A DNA stretch of 64,000 nt, taken from positions 62,001 through 126,000 of the forward strand of contig JBFMAX010000012.1 of the NCBI GenBank assembly GCA_040755395.1, read 5' to 3'. This stretch comes from Nitrospirota bacterium (lineage in GTDB: Bacteria; Nitrospirota; Nitrospiria; Nitrospirales; Nitrospiraceae). The translations under genes were made by a program, and so were the position numbers. Below the pieces are notes generated by a model that did not search any database, was not told where the DNA came from, and was given only the letters and a program-made list of their open reading frames with translations. Positions within the stretch are counted from its first letter, which is position 1, and the number at the start of each line of letters is the position of its first letter. Shown here piece by piece: positions 56,943 through 64,000 of the stretch.

Positions 56943-58405
56943 ACTGCTTATATTCAACATACATATGGAGAAGCTTCTTGCCGCTTGTTCTGATCGGAAC
57001 GTTAGGCCACCTTGGCGGCTGCGGCAGTGGGGGTGGGAGTGGGAATGTCGATGGCGGCATCGGCGGAACTGGGATCAGCGCGGGAGCTATCAGCGGCTTC
57101 AGCAGCATCGTCGTGAACGACGTTCGCTACGAGACGGCGGGCGCCACGATCACCGTCGATGACCAGCCGGGAACGGAAAGCGACCTCAAGGTCGGCATGG
57201 TCGTTACCGTACAGTTCACCATTTCCGGCCCGACCCGGAGAGCGACCAGCGTCGAGGCGGAGGACGTCGTGGAAGGCCCCGTCGAATTCGTGGCCGCAGA
57301 CGGGCTGAGTCTGGTGGTGCTCAAACAAACCGTATTAGTCGATAACGCCACGGTGATCGACACTAGCATCCCCGGCCAGGACATCAAAAACTTGAAGCCG
57401 GGGGTTGACCACGTGGAGGTCAGCGGGTTCGTCAAAACGTCAGGGGTCATTGCTGCCACGTTCCTTGAGCGGAAGGCGGCACCGGGCGATCTGGAGCTCA
57501 AAGGGTTTGTGAGTGAGCACAATCCTGCCGCCCAAACATTCAAAATCGGCTCCCTGACTATTAATTATGATGCTGACGACATTAGCGAGATGCCCAATCC
57601 AGCCGGGCCCCAAGGCTGGAACGGGCTCCTGGTGGAGGTCAAAGGCAGTGCCTTCAGCGACAGCTTGTTAACGGCAACAAAGGTTGAACCCGAGCAACTC
57701 CCTCTTGTCGACGGACAATTGGCGGAGATCGAAGGGTTCGTAACCCGGGTGGTTGGACCGGGCGATTTCTTCTTGGGTAATGTCCGTGTGCAGACGACGC
57801 CCTCCACCGTTTTCCAGGGCGGTACCGTGGACGAGATCGTCGTGGGTGTAGAACTCGAGGTGGAAGGGTCCGTGCGCAACGGCGTTCTGATCGCCACCGA
57901 GGTGGAGTTTGAGGATAGCGTCAAGCTCGAAGGCAATATCGCGGCAAAGCTCCCTGGTCCAGACGCAAGGTTCGGGACGCTCACTCTCAAGGGATTGTCC
58001 CCGATTGTGGTCGAGGTTAACAGCCAAACCGAATTCAAAGGGCAAGGAGACCCGAGTGATTTGACTGCTTTTGCGGTAGACGACCATGTAAGGGTTCGTG
58101 GGCGCAAGGGGACGCCTTGCACACCATCCGAATGCCGGGTGGTTGCAACGGAGCTCGAGAAACGAGATCCGGACGCGGATGTGATCCTTCAGGGGCCGAT
58201 CGACTCCGCGAATGATCCGATACTAGTTATCCTTCAGGTAACCGTCGATACCAGCGATCCGCAGTTTCAGTTTGAAGACGTCAACGACAATCACCTGAGC
58301 CGGCTACAGTTCTTCAACGCTATAAAAGTCGGCACGCTGGTCAAAGCGGAAGGGGTTCTGAGTGATAACACCATCCGGTGGGAGGAAGCGGAGCTTGAGG
58401 ATTAG
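56939..58405 (+). CDS. DUF5666-repeat exported lipoprotein
   Basis: A 488-residue protein. The N-terminus has a hydrophobic signal with lipobox HLGGC (about residue 28), so it is probably a lipoprotein. The mature part contains about five DUF5666-like units of about 75 residues, with recurring GFV, VEG and VxVEVKG strands, such as VDGQLAEIEGFVTRVVGPGDFFLGNVRV and VEGSVRNGVLIATEVEFED. These are small all-beta repeats of unknown function. Its ATG overlaps the DUF6502 stop by 4 bases. Confidence 0.8.
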   Translation: MNCLYSTYIWRSFLPLVLIGTLGHLGGCGSGGGSGNVDGGIGGTGISAGAISGFSSIVVNDVRYETAGATITVDDQPGTESDLKVGMVVTVQFTISGPTRRATSVEAEDVVEGPVEFVAADGLSLVVLKQTVLVDNATVIDTSIPGQDIKNLKPGVDHVEVSGFVKTSGVIAATFLERKAAPGDLELKGFVSEHNPAAQTFKIGSLTINYDADDISEMPNPAGPQGWNGLLVEVKGSAFSDSLLTATKVEPEQLPLVDGQLAEIEGFVTRVVGPGDFFLGNVRVQTTPSTVFQGGTVDEIVVGVELEVEGSVRNGVLIATEVEFEDSVKLEGNIAAKLPGPDARFGTLTLKGLSPIVVEVNSQTEFKGQGDPSDLTAFAVDDHVRVRGRKGTPCTPSECRVVATELEKRDPDADVILQGPIDSANDPILVILQVTVDTSDPQFQFEDVNDNHLSRLQFFNAIKVGTLVKAEGVLSDNTIRWEEAELED

Positions 58406-58616
58406 GCGGCGAAATTGCTCGAGGAACCTGTTTTGTCTTGCCGGCCCTCTGTCATTAATTCTGATGCCACAACGCCGACAGACCAATCCAGCATCCTTCG
58501 TTTCAGCAGAGAGCTGCAAATGGGAAGAAATGGGTCGGGAGTCATTTCCATTGCGTTCTTAAGCCTGGAGCTGATCTATCCGATAGAGAACTGGATGATC
58601 TGCAGCGGGAACGACC

Positions 58617-59939
58617 ATGAACCGGCTGTTGTTCGTGGATGATCAGCGGGAGGTTCTGGAATTTCTCCGCAGGCTGCTCGCGCATATGTCGGACGAGTGG
58701 ACGATGGAGTTTGTCGGGAACGCCGAAGAGGCTCTTGCGGCCCTGGCTTGATAGCCGTTTGACGTCGTTCTATCCGATATCCACCTGGTCGGGACAGGAG
58801 GCATCCAGCTCCTGTCAGACGTAAGGCGTCGCTATCCCCGGACAATTCGGATCGCCTTCTTCGGGTGCGCCCATCGTGACACGGTGCTCCGTTCGTTTGA
58901 GGTAGCGCATCAATTCCTGCCCAAGCCGTTCGACTTGGATGTCCTGCAATCCGCCGTCGATCGAGCCTGTACTCTTCAGGATCGGTTGGACAGCGATTCG
59001 TTGCAGAAGATCGTTTCGACTATCCGCACGCTTCCGAGCTTGCCGGACTTGTATCAGGAACTGGTTGCGGTCATGCAGTCACCGGCTGCATCGACGGAAA
59101 CCATTGTCCCCATCGTGTCGAAGGACATGGCGATGGTCTCGAAAATGCTTCAGGTCGTGAATTCGGCGTTTGTCGGGCTGCGCCGTATGATCTCCCGCCA
59201 CGCCCATGCTGTGGCGCTGCTCGGGCTGGATACGGTCAAGTCGTTGGTGCTCACGCTCCAAGTGTTCAGACAGTTCGAGCAGGACCTATCCATGCCGGTG
59301 CCGATCGATTCGCTCTGGCGGCACGGTCTGGCGACGGCCTCCCTCGCCCGGCGTATTGCAGAGCTCGATGGAGTGGGCTCACTCGGGATCCAGCGGGCCT
59401 TTATGGCCGGGCTGCTCCGCGACATCGGTGTCCTGGTTTTAGCAACGAATTTCCCGGACCGTTTTGCCGAGGTGATGGAGCAAGCGAAGATCGGTGGACG
59501 CCCGATGGCCGAGGTGGAGCGTGGGCTGCTGGGGACGACCGAGGCGGAGGTGGGAGCATACTTGCTTGGGATTTGGAGTCTCGACAACGCCGTCGTTGAG
59601 GCCGTGGCGTTCTATCATGCTCCCGCCTCGATGCGGCAGTCGGGCTTCAGTTTGTTGTCGGTCGTGCACGTCACGAACGCGTTGGAGGAAGTGCAGGACA
59701 CAACCCTTTCCGCGCGTGCCCGAACCGTCATCGATCAGGAATATCTCGGATACTGCGGCCTTTCCAGCCGGCTCCCCATCTGGCGGGAGCAATGCGCCTC
59801 CCGACCGCCTCTGCGCCGGTTGGCTCTACAAGTCCCGGCTAAAGCCGCCTGGTCGATCTTCACGACTTCCGTCTCTCTTGTCTATCGGCGTATACCCGAT
59901 CCCCTATTCGACGGAACGACCTCATGTCGAGGCCGTTGA
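58617..59939 (+). pseudogene. REC-HDOD regulator interrupted by tandem TGA-TAG
   Basis: From the ATG at 58617 the frame encodes MNRLLFVDDQREVLEFLRRL and 45 residues of a receiver domain, then TGA and TAG in succession (58749-58754), then in the same frame PFDVVLSDIHL, GGIQLLSDVRRRYPRTIRIAFFG, FLPKPFDLDVLQSAV and an HDOD domain (IRTLPSLPDLYQELVAVM, LLRDIGVLVLATNF). The phospho-acceptor Asp is in LSDIH. The tail after PIWREQC to 59939 is unrelated. Family members are single proteins, so this is a broken gene, or a GTG at 58884 lets the HDOD half be made alone. Confidence 0.7.
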
Positions 59940-59990
59940 CTCGGCTGCTCGTTTACATTCGAACCGGAGAATAGGTAGACTGTCCACGTC

Positions 59991-61766
59991 ATGTCGGGAA
60001 CGCCTCATGAGCATGTCGGTCCGGAACCGGCAGCCGCGGCGGCAGCGCTCAGTCTGCTTGAACAGGTCATCCGCTATCACCAGGAGACCAAGCATCATTT
60101 TTTTCGGTATGCCCGCTCGTTGGGCTACCTGGATTGGGCCAACCAGCCTGATCCCTTCCGGCGCTTTCAGGGCGCGCCGTTGATCCCGCTGCCCATTCTG
60201 CGACCAGACGAAGAACCGCCGAGTCCTCCTTACGAGGCGCTGTACCGCTACGGAGCGGTGGAGAGCCAACCGCTGTCGATCCGCACGCTCTCGCGGTTTT
60301 TCGAGTATGCGCTGGCGCTCTCGGCCTGGAAGCAGGCGGGGGGCGTGCGGTGGTCGCTACGGAGCAATCCTTCGAGCGGCAACCTGCATCCGACGGAGGG
60401 CTATGTGCTCCTGCCCGCGGCGCCGGGTTTGTCGAAGACGCCGGCTCTGTACCACTACGCACCGAAAGAACACGGGCTGGAGATGCGGGCCACCTATTCG
60501 GCCGACGCGTTCGAGCGGTTGATGGCGCCCTTTCCCCCCCACGCTTTCCTGTTCGGCCTGACCTCGGTCTTCTGGCGGGAAGCCTGGAAATACGGTGAGC
60601 GGGCCTTTCGGTACTGCCAGCACGATGTCGGCCATGCGATCGGCACGGCGCGCTTCGCCGCGGCGTCGCTGGGGTGGCGGATGGCGCTGTTGGATGGCCT
60701 GTCGAGCGATCTGCTGGCGGATTTGTTCGGCGTCAATCGAGCGGAGGACTTTCGCGACACGGAGCGCGAACATCCGGAATGTGTGGCGGTCGTCTGGCCC
60801 GATCGTGCGGGAAGGGGTCAAGGGTTAGGGGTAAGGGGAAGCCAGATTGAGATTCCGTTGTTCCTTGATGCAGCGGTGGTGAATGAGTTGGCCGCCGGGC
60901 AGTGGTATGGGAAGGCCAACCGGTTGAGCCATGAACATGCGGTCCATTGGGACATTATCGATGAGGTGGCCGAAGCGTCGTGGAAAGCGCAGACGGAGAA
61001 GCGTACGGTTTTGTTGCACGATTCCCCCGTTCCGGCTACCCGTGACCCCTTACCCCTGACCCCTGACGGGTCCTTGGCCGGGCAGATCATCCGGCGGCGA
61101 CGCAGCGCCGTCGCCTTCGACGGAAAGACGTCGATTTCGGCCGCCACATTCTTCGGAATGCTCCTTCGAGTCATGCCGCAGGCGCACCTTCCACAGATGG
61201 AGCGCCCCTCGCCTTGGGACCTCTGGCCGTGGTCGCCGGCCGTGCATGTGGCCCTGTTCGTCCATCGGGTCGAGGGGCTGGGGCCGGGACTGTATGTGCT
61301 GGTGCGCGATCCGGAAAAGCTGCCGCTGTTGCAGCGCGCGATGAATCCGGAATTCGGCTGGGCACCGGCGCCGGGATGTCCTGCCGGCCTTCCGCTCTTT
61401 TGGTTGCTGGAAGGCGACGCGAGGCGCGTGGCGGCGCAGGTCAGTTGCCATCAGGATATTGCGGGCGACGGCGCCTTCTCGCTCGGCATGATCGCCGAAT
61501 TCGAGGGCAACCTCGGCCGACACGGCCCCTGGTTTTATTCGCGCCTGTTCTGGGAATGCGGTCTGCTCGGGCAGGTGCTCTATCTGGAAGCGGAAGCGGC
61601 CGGTGTACGGGCGACCGGCATCGGGTGTTTCTTCGACGATCCCGTGCACGACCTCCTGGGCATCAAAGATTTGACCTTCCAATCACTGTATCACTTTACC
61701 GTCGGCGGACCCGTGGACGATCCGCGCCTGCTGACGTTGCCGCCGTACGAAAGCCGTGACACGTGA
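59991..61766 (+). CDS. SagB-type dehydrogenase (tandem nitroreductase)
   Basis: A 591-residue protein with two nitroreductase-like halves. The first contains RSNPSSGNLHPTEGYVL and YCQHDVGHAIGTARFAAASLGW, the second IRRRRSAVAFDGK, VSCHQDIAGDGAFSLGMIAEF and ECGLLGQVLYLEAEAAGVRATGIGCFFDDPVHDLLG, all typical of SagB-type FMN oxidoreductases, which turn azolines to azoles in some RiPPs but also act elsewhere. No YcaO or other azole-RiPP partner is adjacent. Two 28-base runs of heptamer repeat are in frame at 60813-60840 and 61043-61070. The last three residues and stop come from repeat element C. Confidence 0.85.
   Translation: MSGTPHEHVGPEPAAAAAALSLLEQVIRYHQETKHHFFRYARSLGYLDWANQPDPFRRFQGAPLIPLPILRPDEEPPSPPYEALYRYGAVESQPLSIRTLSRFFEYALALSAWKQAGGVRWSLRSNPSSGNLHPTEGYVLLPAAPGLSKTPALYHYAPKEHGLEMRATYSADAFERLMAPFPPHAFLFGLTSVFWREAWKYGERAFRYCQHDVGHAIGTARFAAASLGWRMALLDGLSSDLLADLFGVNRAEDFRDTEREHPECVAVVWPDRAGRGQGLGVRGSQIEIPLFLDAAVVNELAAGQWYGKANRLSHEHAVHWDIIDEVAEASWKAQTEKRTVLLHDSPVPATRDPLPLTPDGSLAGQIIRRRRSAVAFDGKTSISAATFFGMLLRVMPQAHLPQMERPSPWDLWPWSPAVHVALFVHRVEGLGPGLYVLVRDPEKLPLLQRAMNPEFGWAPAPGCPAGLPLFWLLEGDARRVAAQVSCHQDIAGDGAFSLGMIAEFEGNLGRHGPWFYSRLFWECGLLGQVLYLEAEAAGVRATGIGCFFDDPVHDLLGIKDLTFQSLYHFTVGGPVDDPRLLTLPPYESRDT
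60813..61070. repeat. Inverted heptamer-repeat element B inside SagB
   Basis: Left units GGGGTCA, AGGGTTA, GGGGTAA, GGGGAAG (60813-60840) and right units TGACCCC, TTACCCC, TGACCCC, TGACGGG (61043-61070) are inverted with respect to each other, about 200 bases apart. Both stay in the reading frame and encode GQGLGVRG-like and RDPLPLTPD-like inserts. The sequence between them looks like normal SagB coding. Confidence 0.7.
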
Positions 61767-61924
61767 TGCGTGATGCGTGACAGGTGAGGGGTGACGAGAA
61801 AAGGCTTAGCGCTCACCAGACTTGGATACAGAGTTGGTCGATATGACTGCATTTGCCTGATTCGATTTTCGGAGCGCTAATTCAACTTCATCCCGTATCA
61901 CGCATCACGCGTCACGCATGACGG
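61756..61924. repeat. Inverted heptamer-repeat element C
   Basis: Left arm: CGTGACA, CGTGATG, CGTGATG, CGTGACA, GGTGAGG, GGTGACG (61756-61797). Right arm on the other strand: CATCCCG, TATCACG, CATCACG, CGTCACG, CATGACG (61890-61924). An inner 9-base inverted repeat TTAGCGCTC (61807-61815) / GAGCGCTAA (61873-61881) lies between. The left arm supplies the stop codon of the SagB gene. Confidence 0.75.
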
Positions 61925-61933
61925 GGTAAAGGT

Positions 61934-62785
61934 ATGTTCAAGATCAAGAAAAAAGCTCCCTCCCAATCGAAGAAGCAACCGATCCTGTACAACATCATCG
62001 AGGACTATACGGAGTTCGATGCGCCGGGGAACGTGACCGTCTGCGCCATGACGGAACCGGAGGATCTCGCGGCCCACGCCCGCGTCCTGTCCGAGAGTTA
62101 TGACGTCCCGTCGGACGTGATGACGCGGTTGCTCACGGAAGGCGGCGTGTACGCCTATCCGCAGACAGGCCCGCTCGTGACGCGCGGTCTGTTCGTCTGC
62201 CGGATCGATCCCTCGGGTCGGGCGCCCAAGCAAACCTGGGTGCTGGATCTGGTCCAGTACGCCGAGGCGGAGCAGCTTGCGCGGTCCTACGGGCTGGCGC
62301 TTGAAGAGGCCGCGGCGCGTGTGTTCTACCGCACGTTGCCGCCCGAGCTGCAGGAGCGGTTGGCACAGAAAAATCTCGGTCTTGATGACAGCAAGTTGGA
62401 TCGCTCCGTGGCGCGGGGCGGCGATATCACATACATCGACTTTCGGAAGGATTGGTCTCCGCACTTCAAACGATTGTGCATTATGCCGGACGGACGACTG
62501 GTGGAGACCGGCGGCATCCAGGAATTCGCCGCGCTGCACAGCATCACCGTGGAGCAGGCCAGGGCCCTCGTCGAACAGGGCGGGATTTTGGAAGCGGACG
62601 GCGAGGTACTGGCCTGCCAGATCGTCAACGGGCAGCCGGCGGTGGCCCGGTTCAACCGAGCCCAATACGCCAAGGCCAAGGAGTTGGCGTCGAAGAAAGG
62701 GCTGCATATCATGGACGCCTTGAGCGAGGTCGGCCTGAGCGATCCGGCGATGATTCGGGCTCTCAAACGAAGGGAACTGCAGTGA
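61934..62785 (+). CDS. Hypothetical protein, 283 aa
   Basis: A soluble protein starting MFKIKKKAPSQSKKQP. An N-terminal ligand-type domain includes YDVPSDVMTRLLTEGGVY and VLDLVQYAEAEQLARSYGL, and the C-terminal part has repeated VEQARALVEQGG and AYAKAKELASKKGL helices. I recognise no family. It overlaps the start of the glycine-zipper lipoprotein by 4 bases and follows element C by 9 bases. Confidence 0.55.
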   Translation: MFKIKKKAPSQSKKQPILYNIIEDYTEFDAPGNVTVCAMTEPEDLAAHARVLSESYDVPSDVMTRLLTEGGVYAYPQTGPLVTRGLFVCRIDPSGRAPKQTWVLDLVQYAEAEQLARSYGLALEEAAARVFYRTLPPELQERLAQKNLGLDDSKLDRSVARGGDITYIDFRKDWSPHFKRLCIMPDGRLVETGGIQEFAALHSITVEQARALVEQGGILEADGEVLACQIVNGQPAVARFNRAQYAKAKELASKKGLHIMDALSEVGLSDPAMIRALKRRELQ

Positions 62786-63219
62786 GGGACAGGGTCGTCG
62801 CGGCGCTTGCGCGTTCGCTAGCGTTGGTGGCGGGGATGGCGATGGTCGGTTGCGCGAGCCCCAAGCCCATCTTGTACCCCAATGCGCATTATCGCCAAGT
62901 CGGGCCGGAAGCGGCGGAGCGGGACATCGAAGAATGCAAGGAGTTGGCCAAGGAGGCCGGCGCGACGCCGAGTCAGGGCAAAGCCGGCCAGGTGGCGGGG
63001 AGCACGGTCGCCGGGGCCGGCGTCGGCGCTGCGAGCGGCGCGGTCGGCGGGGCCGTGGTGGGGGCGGCCGGGCGGGGATCGGCGATCGGCGCGGCCGGCG
63101 GCGCCACCGCCGGCTTGCTGCGGGGCCTGTTCAGGCGATCGCCCCCCAACCAGGCCTACATCGGGTTTGTGAACCGTTGCTTGAAGGAACGCGGCTATGA
63201 TCCGGTGGGGTGGGAATAG
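62782..63219 (+). CDS. Glycine-zipper lipoprotein
   Basis: A 145-residue protein from a GTG. MRDRVVAALARSLALVAGMAMVGCASPKP is a lipoprotein signal with Cys24. After a charged helix (RDIEECKELAKEAG) comes a glycine-zipper-like stretch with G-x-x-x-G repeats (VAGSTVAGAGVGAASGAVGGAVVGAAG and further), typical of outer-membrane or envelope-inserted helices, then a C-terminal YIGFVNRCLKERGYDPVGW motif like that of small glycine-zipper proteins. It overlaps the previous gene by 4 bases and its end overlaps the convergent VanZ gene by 25 bases. Confidence 0.7.
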   Translation: MRDRVVAALARSLALVAGMAMVGCASPKPILYPNAHYRQVGPEAAERDIEECKELAKEAGATPSQGKAGQVAGSTVAGAGVGAASGAVGGAVVGAAGRGSAIGAAGGATAGLLRGLFRRSPPNQAYIGFVNRCLKERGYDPVGWE

Positions 63220-63647
63220 CGACCGCCGGTCACGACGGAACGATCGGCGCGGCCACTCGGGCGAAGGCGACGCGCGGCGAGGTAGGCGCCGATCGCCGCC
63301 CCGAAGGCATTGCTGCACACGTCGGTGACGGACGGGACATGGTTGTGACTGAAGACTTGATAGAGTTCGATTCCCGACGAAAGCCCGAGGGTCAAGAGCA
63401 CGGTCGCGATGAATCGGCTTCGCGTTGCGCTGTTCATCGCTTTGACGGCCAAATAGCCGAATGGGACGAACAAGGCGATATTGGCGCCGATGTCGAACAG
63501 GACACTCGGGGAAGGCCGGCTCAGTTCGGAGAATGGAAGCCATCGCACGACACCCCAATGAGCGTGGCCCTTGAAGTCCGACCATGGGAAGGTCGTGGCC
63601 ATCAAGATGATCACGAGCCACCCCACCAACAGCGTCCGGCGCATCAT
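63195..63647 (-). CDS. VanZ-like membrane protein
   Basis: A 150-residue membrane protein with four hydrophobic segments. PFGYLAVKAMN, the SSGIELYQVF and SVTDVCSNAFGAAIGAYLA motifs are typical of the VanZ family. The role is unknown in most members. The ATG at 63647 (or 63644) is preferred over one at 63701 because the hydrophobic start follows directly. It is convergent with the lipoprotein gene. Confidence 0.8.
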   Translation of the reverse strand: MMRRTLLVGWLVIILMATTFPWSDFKGHAHWGVVRWLPFSELSRPSPSVLFDIGANIALFVPFGYLAVKAMNSATRSRFIATVLLTLGLSSGIELYQVFSHNHVPSVTDVCSNAFGAAIGAYLAARRLRPSGRADRSVVTGGRYSHPTGS

Positions 63648-63768
63648 TACGGCATTCCGGAGTACGGCATGAACCGAAGGCTCATGCACAACTATTTTCA
63701 AGCAAGGCTGTTTACGGAAATCGGTCCGAAATCAGGAATCAGAAGCCGGCGCGGCACGGCGAAGAGAG

Positions 63769-64000
63769 TCAGCTCTCCAGCACCTCTTTCACGGCCGCCA
63801 TCATTTCGTTGAGATCGAAGGGCTTCTCGAAGGTCCGGCGCGCGCCGAAGAGCTTGGCGACGTCCAGAAAATTCCGGTCGCCCTGCGCCCCGGTGATGGC
63901 GATGACCTTGGCGTCCACATATTCGCGGGTGAGTTGCAGGGTGGCCTCCAGGCCGTCCGTATCCGGCATCAGGATGTCCATGATGACCAAATCGACCGGC
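63769..64000 (-). CDS. CheY-like response regulator, 3' end only
   Basis: The window edge cuts this gene. The visible 76 residues (PVDLVIMDILMPDTDGLEATLQL, then AKVIAITGAQGD and RRTFEKPFDLNEMMAAVKEVL) are the second half of a receiver domain with the phospho-acceptor Asp in LVIMDILMPD and the conserved Lys in EKPFDL. The stop is at 63769 directly after the last helix, so it is a single-domain regulator at its C-terminus. Its partner kinase lies outside the window. Confidence 0.85.
   Translation of the reverse strand, partial: PVDLVIMDILMPDTDGLEATLQLTREYVDAKVIAITGAQGDRNFLDVAKLFGARRTFEKPFDLNEMMAAVKEVLES

Noticed and set aside
59991-61766. Azole-type (TOMM) RiPP cluster around SagB
   Set aside because: No YcaO, cyclodehydratase or suitable precursor next to it.
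61756-61924. CRISPR array
   Set aside because: Units are 7 bases, degenerate and inverted, with no spacers.

Overview
The window is a GC-rich bacterial chromosome segment, probably from the phylum Nitrospirota (Nitrospira-like). This rests on overall gene content, an actinobacterial/archaeal-type HemQ, DUF6502/DUF5666 and TIG/Ycf48-type exported proteins, and my recollection of Nitrospira genomes; no rRNA or other decisive marker is present. Most of it is ordinary core genome with tightly packed, often overlapping genes.

Layout. 1-2.9 kb holds a Spy-like periplasmic protein, a stand-alone LigD-type phosphoesterase and three decayed genes (DUF3365, thioredoxin, TPR). 2.9-7.3 kb carries hypothetical exported and membrane proteins and coproheme decarboxylase (hemQ) with a clear terminator. 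7.3-15.8 kb is a plus-strand housekeeping run: cinA, thpR, recA, recX, alaS, ruvX, mltG, deoC. 16-21.7 kb has deoB, a RidA protein and three exported proteins (HEAT-like, TIG-repeat, Ycf48-like). 22-32 kb is a minus-strand run: valS-nadC-birA-coaX, then grpE-dnaK-dnaJ-rsmE. 32-44.9 kb is mixed: a receiver-domain protein, a HAD hydrolase, a GNAT/nitrilase pair, a SIRT5-like sirtuin divergent from a ketopantoate reductase with an extra C-terminal domain, a DUF2779 nuclease, tRNA-Ser(CGA), an Sfp-type phosphopantetheinyl transferase, tadA, an outer-membrane-like protein and an ECF sigma/anti-sigma pair.

The most notable region is 45.1-53.9 kb on the minus strand. It is a compact operon-like cluster that looks like a radical-SAM RiPP (ribosomally made, post-translationally modified peptide) system: a small protein, a glycosyltransferase-like protein, a methyltransferase, a PqqD-like peptide chaperone, three radical SAM proteins (two with full SPASM domains, one truncated), two tandem 64-residue precursor peptides with a conserved leader and variable C-terminal part, an HPr-kinase-like protein, a PF14907-type nucleotidyltransferase and an S24/S26 signal-peptidase-like protease. 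I cannot match this combination to a named RiPP class and no exporter is visible.

54-64 kb contains a TPR protein, a cupin, a DUF6502/DUF5666 pair behind a promoter with a palindrome at the expected start of transcription, a REC-HDOD regulator broken by two consecutive in-frame stops, a SagB-type dehydrogenase, a glycine-zipper lipoprotein, VanZ and a truncated response regulator. Two kinds of small repeat are scattered through the window: roughly 190-240 bp palindromic elements abutting CTAG stop codons (21.7, 41.5 and perhaps 36.4 kb), and inverted arrays of degenerate heptamers (55.2, 60.8-61.1 and 61.8 kb), one pair lying in frame inside the SagB gene. No rRNA, CRISPR array, phage or intact insertion sequence was seen.
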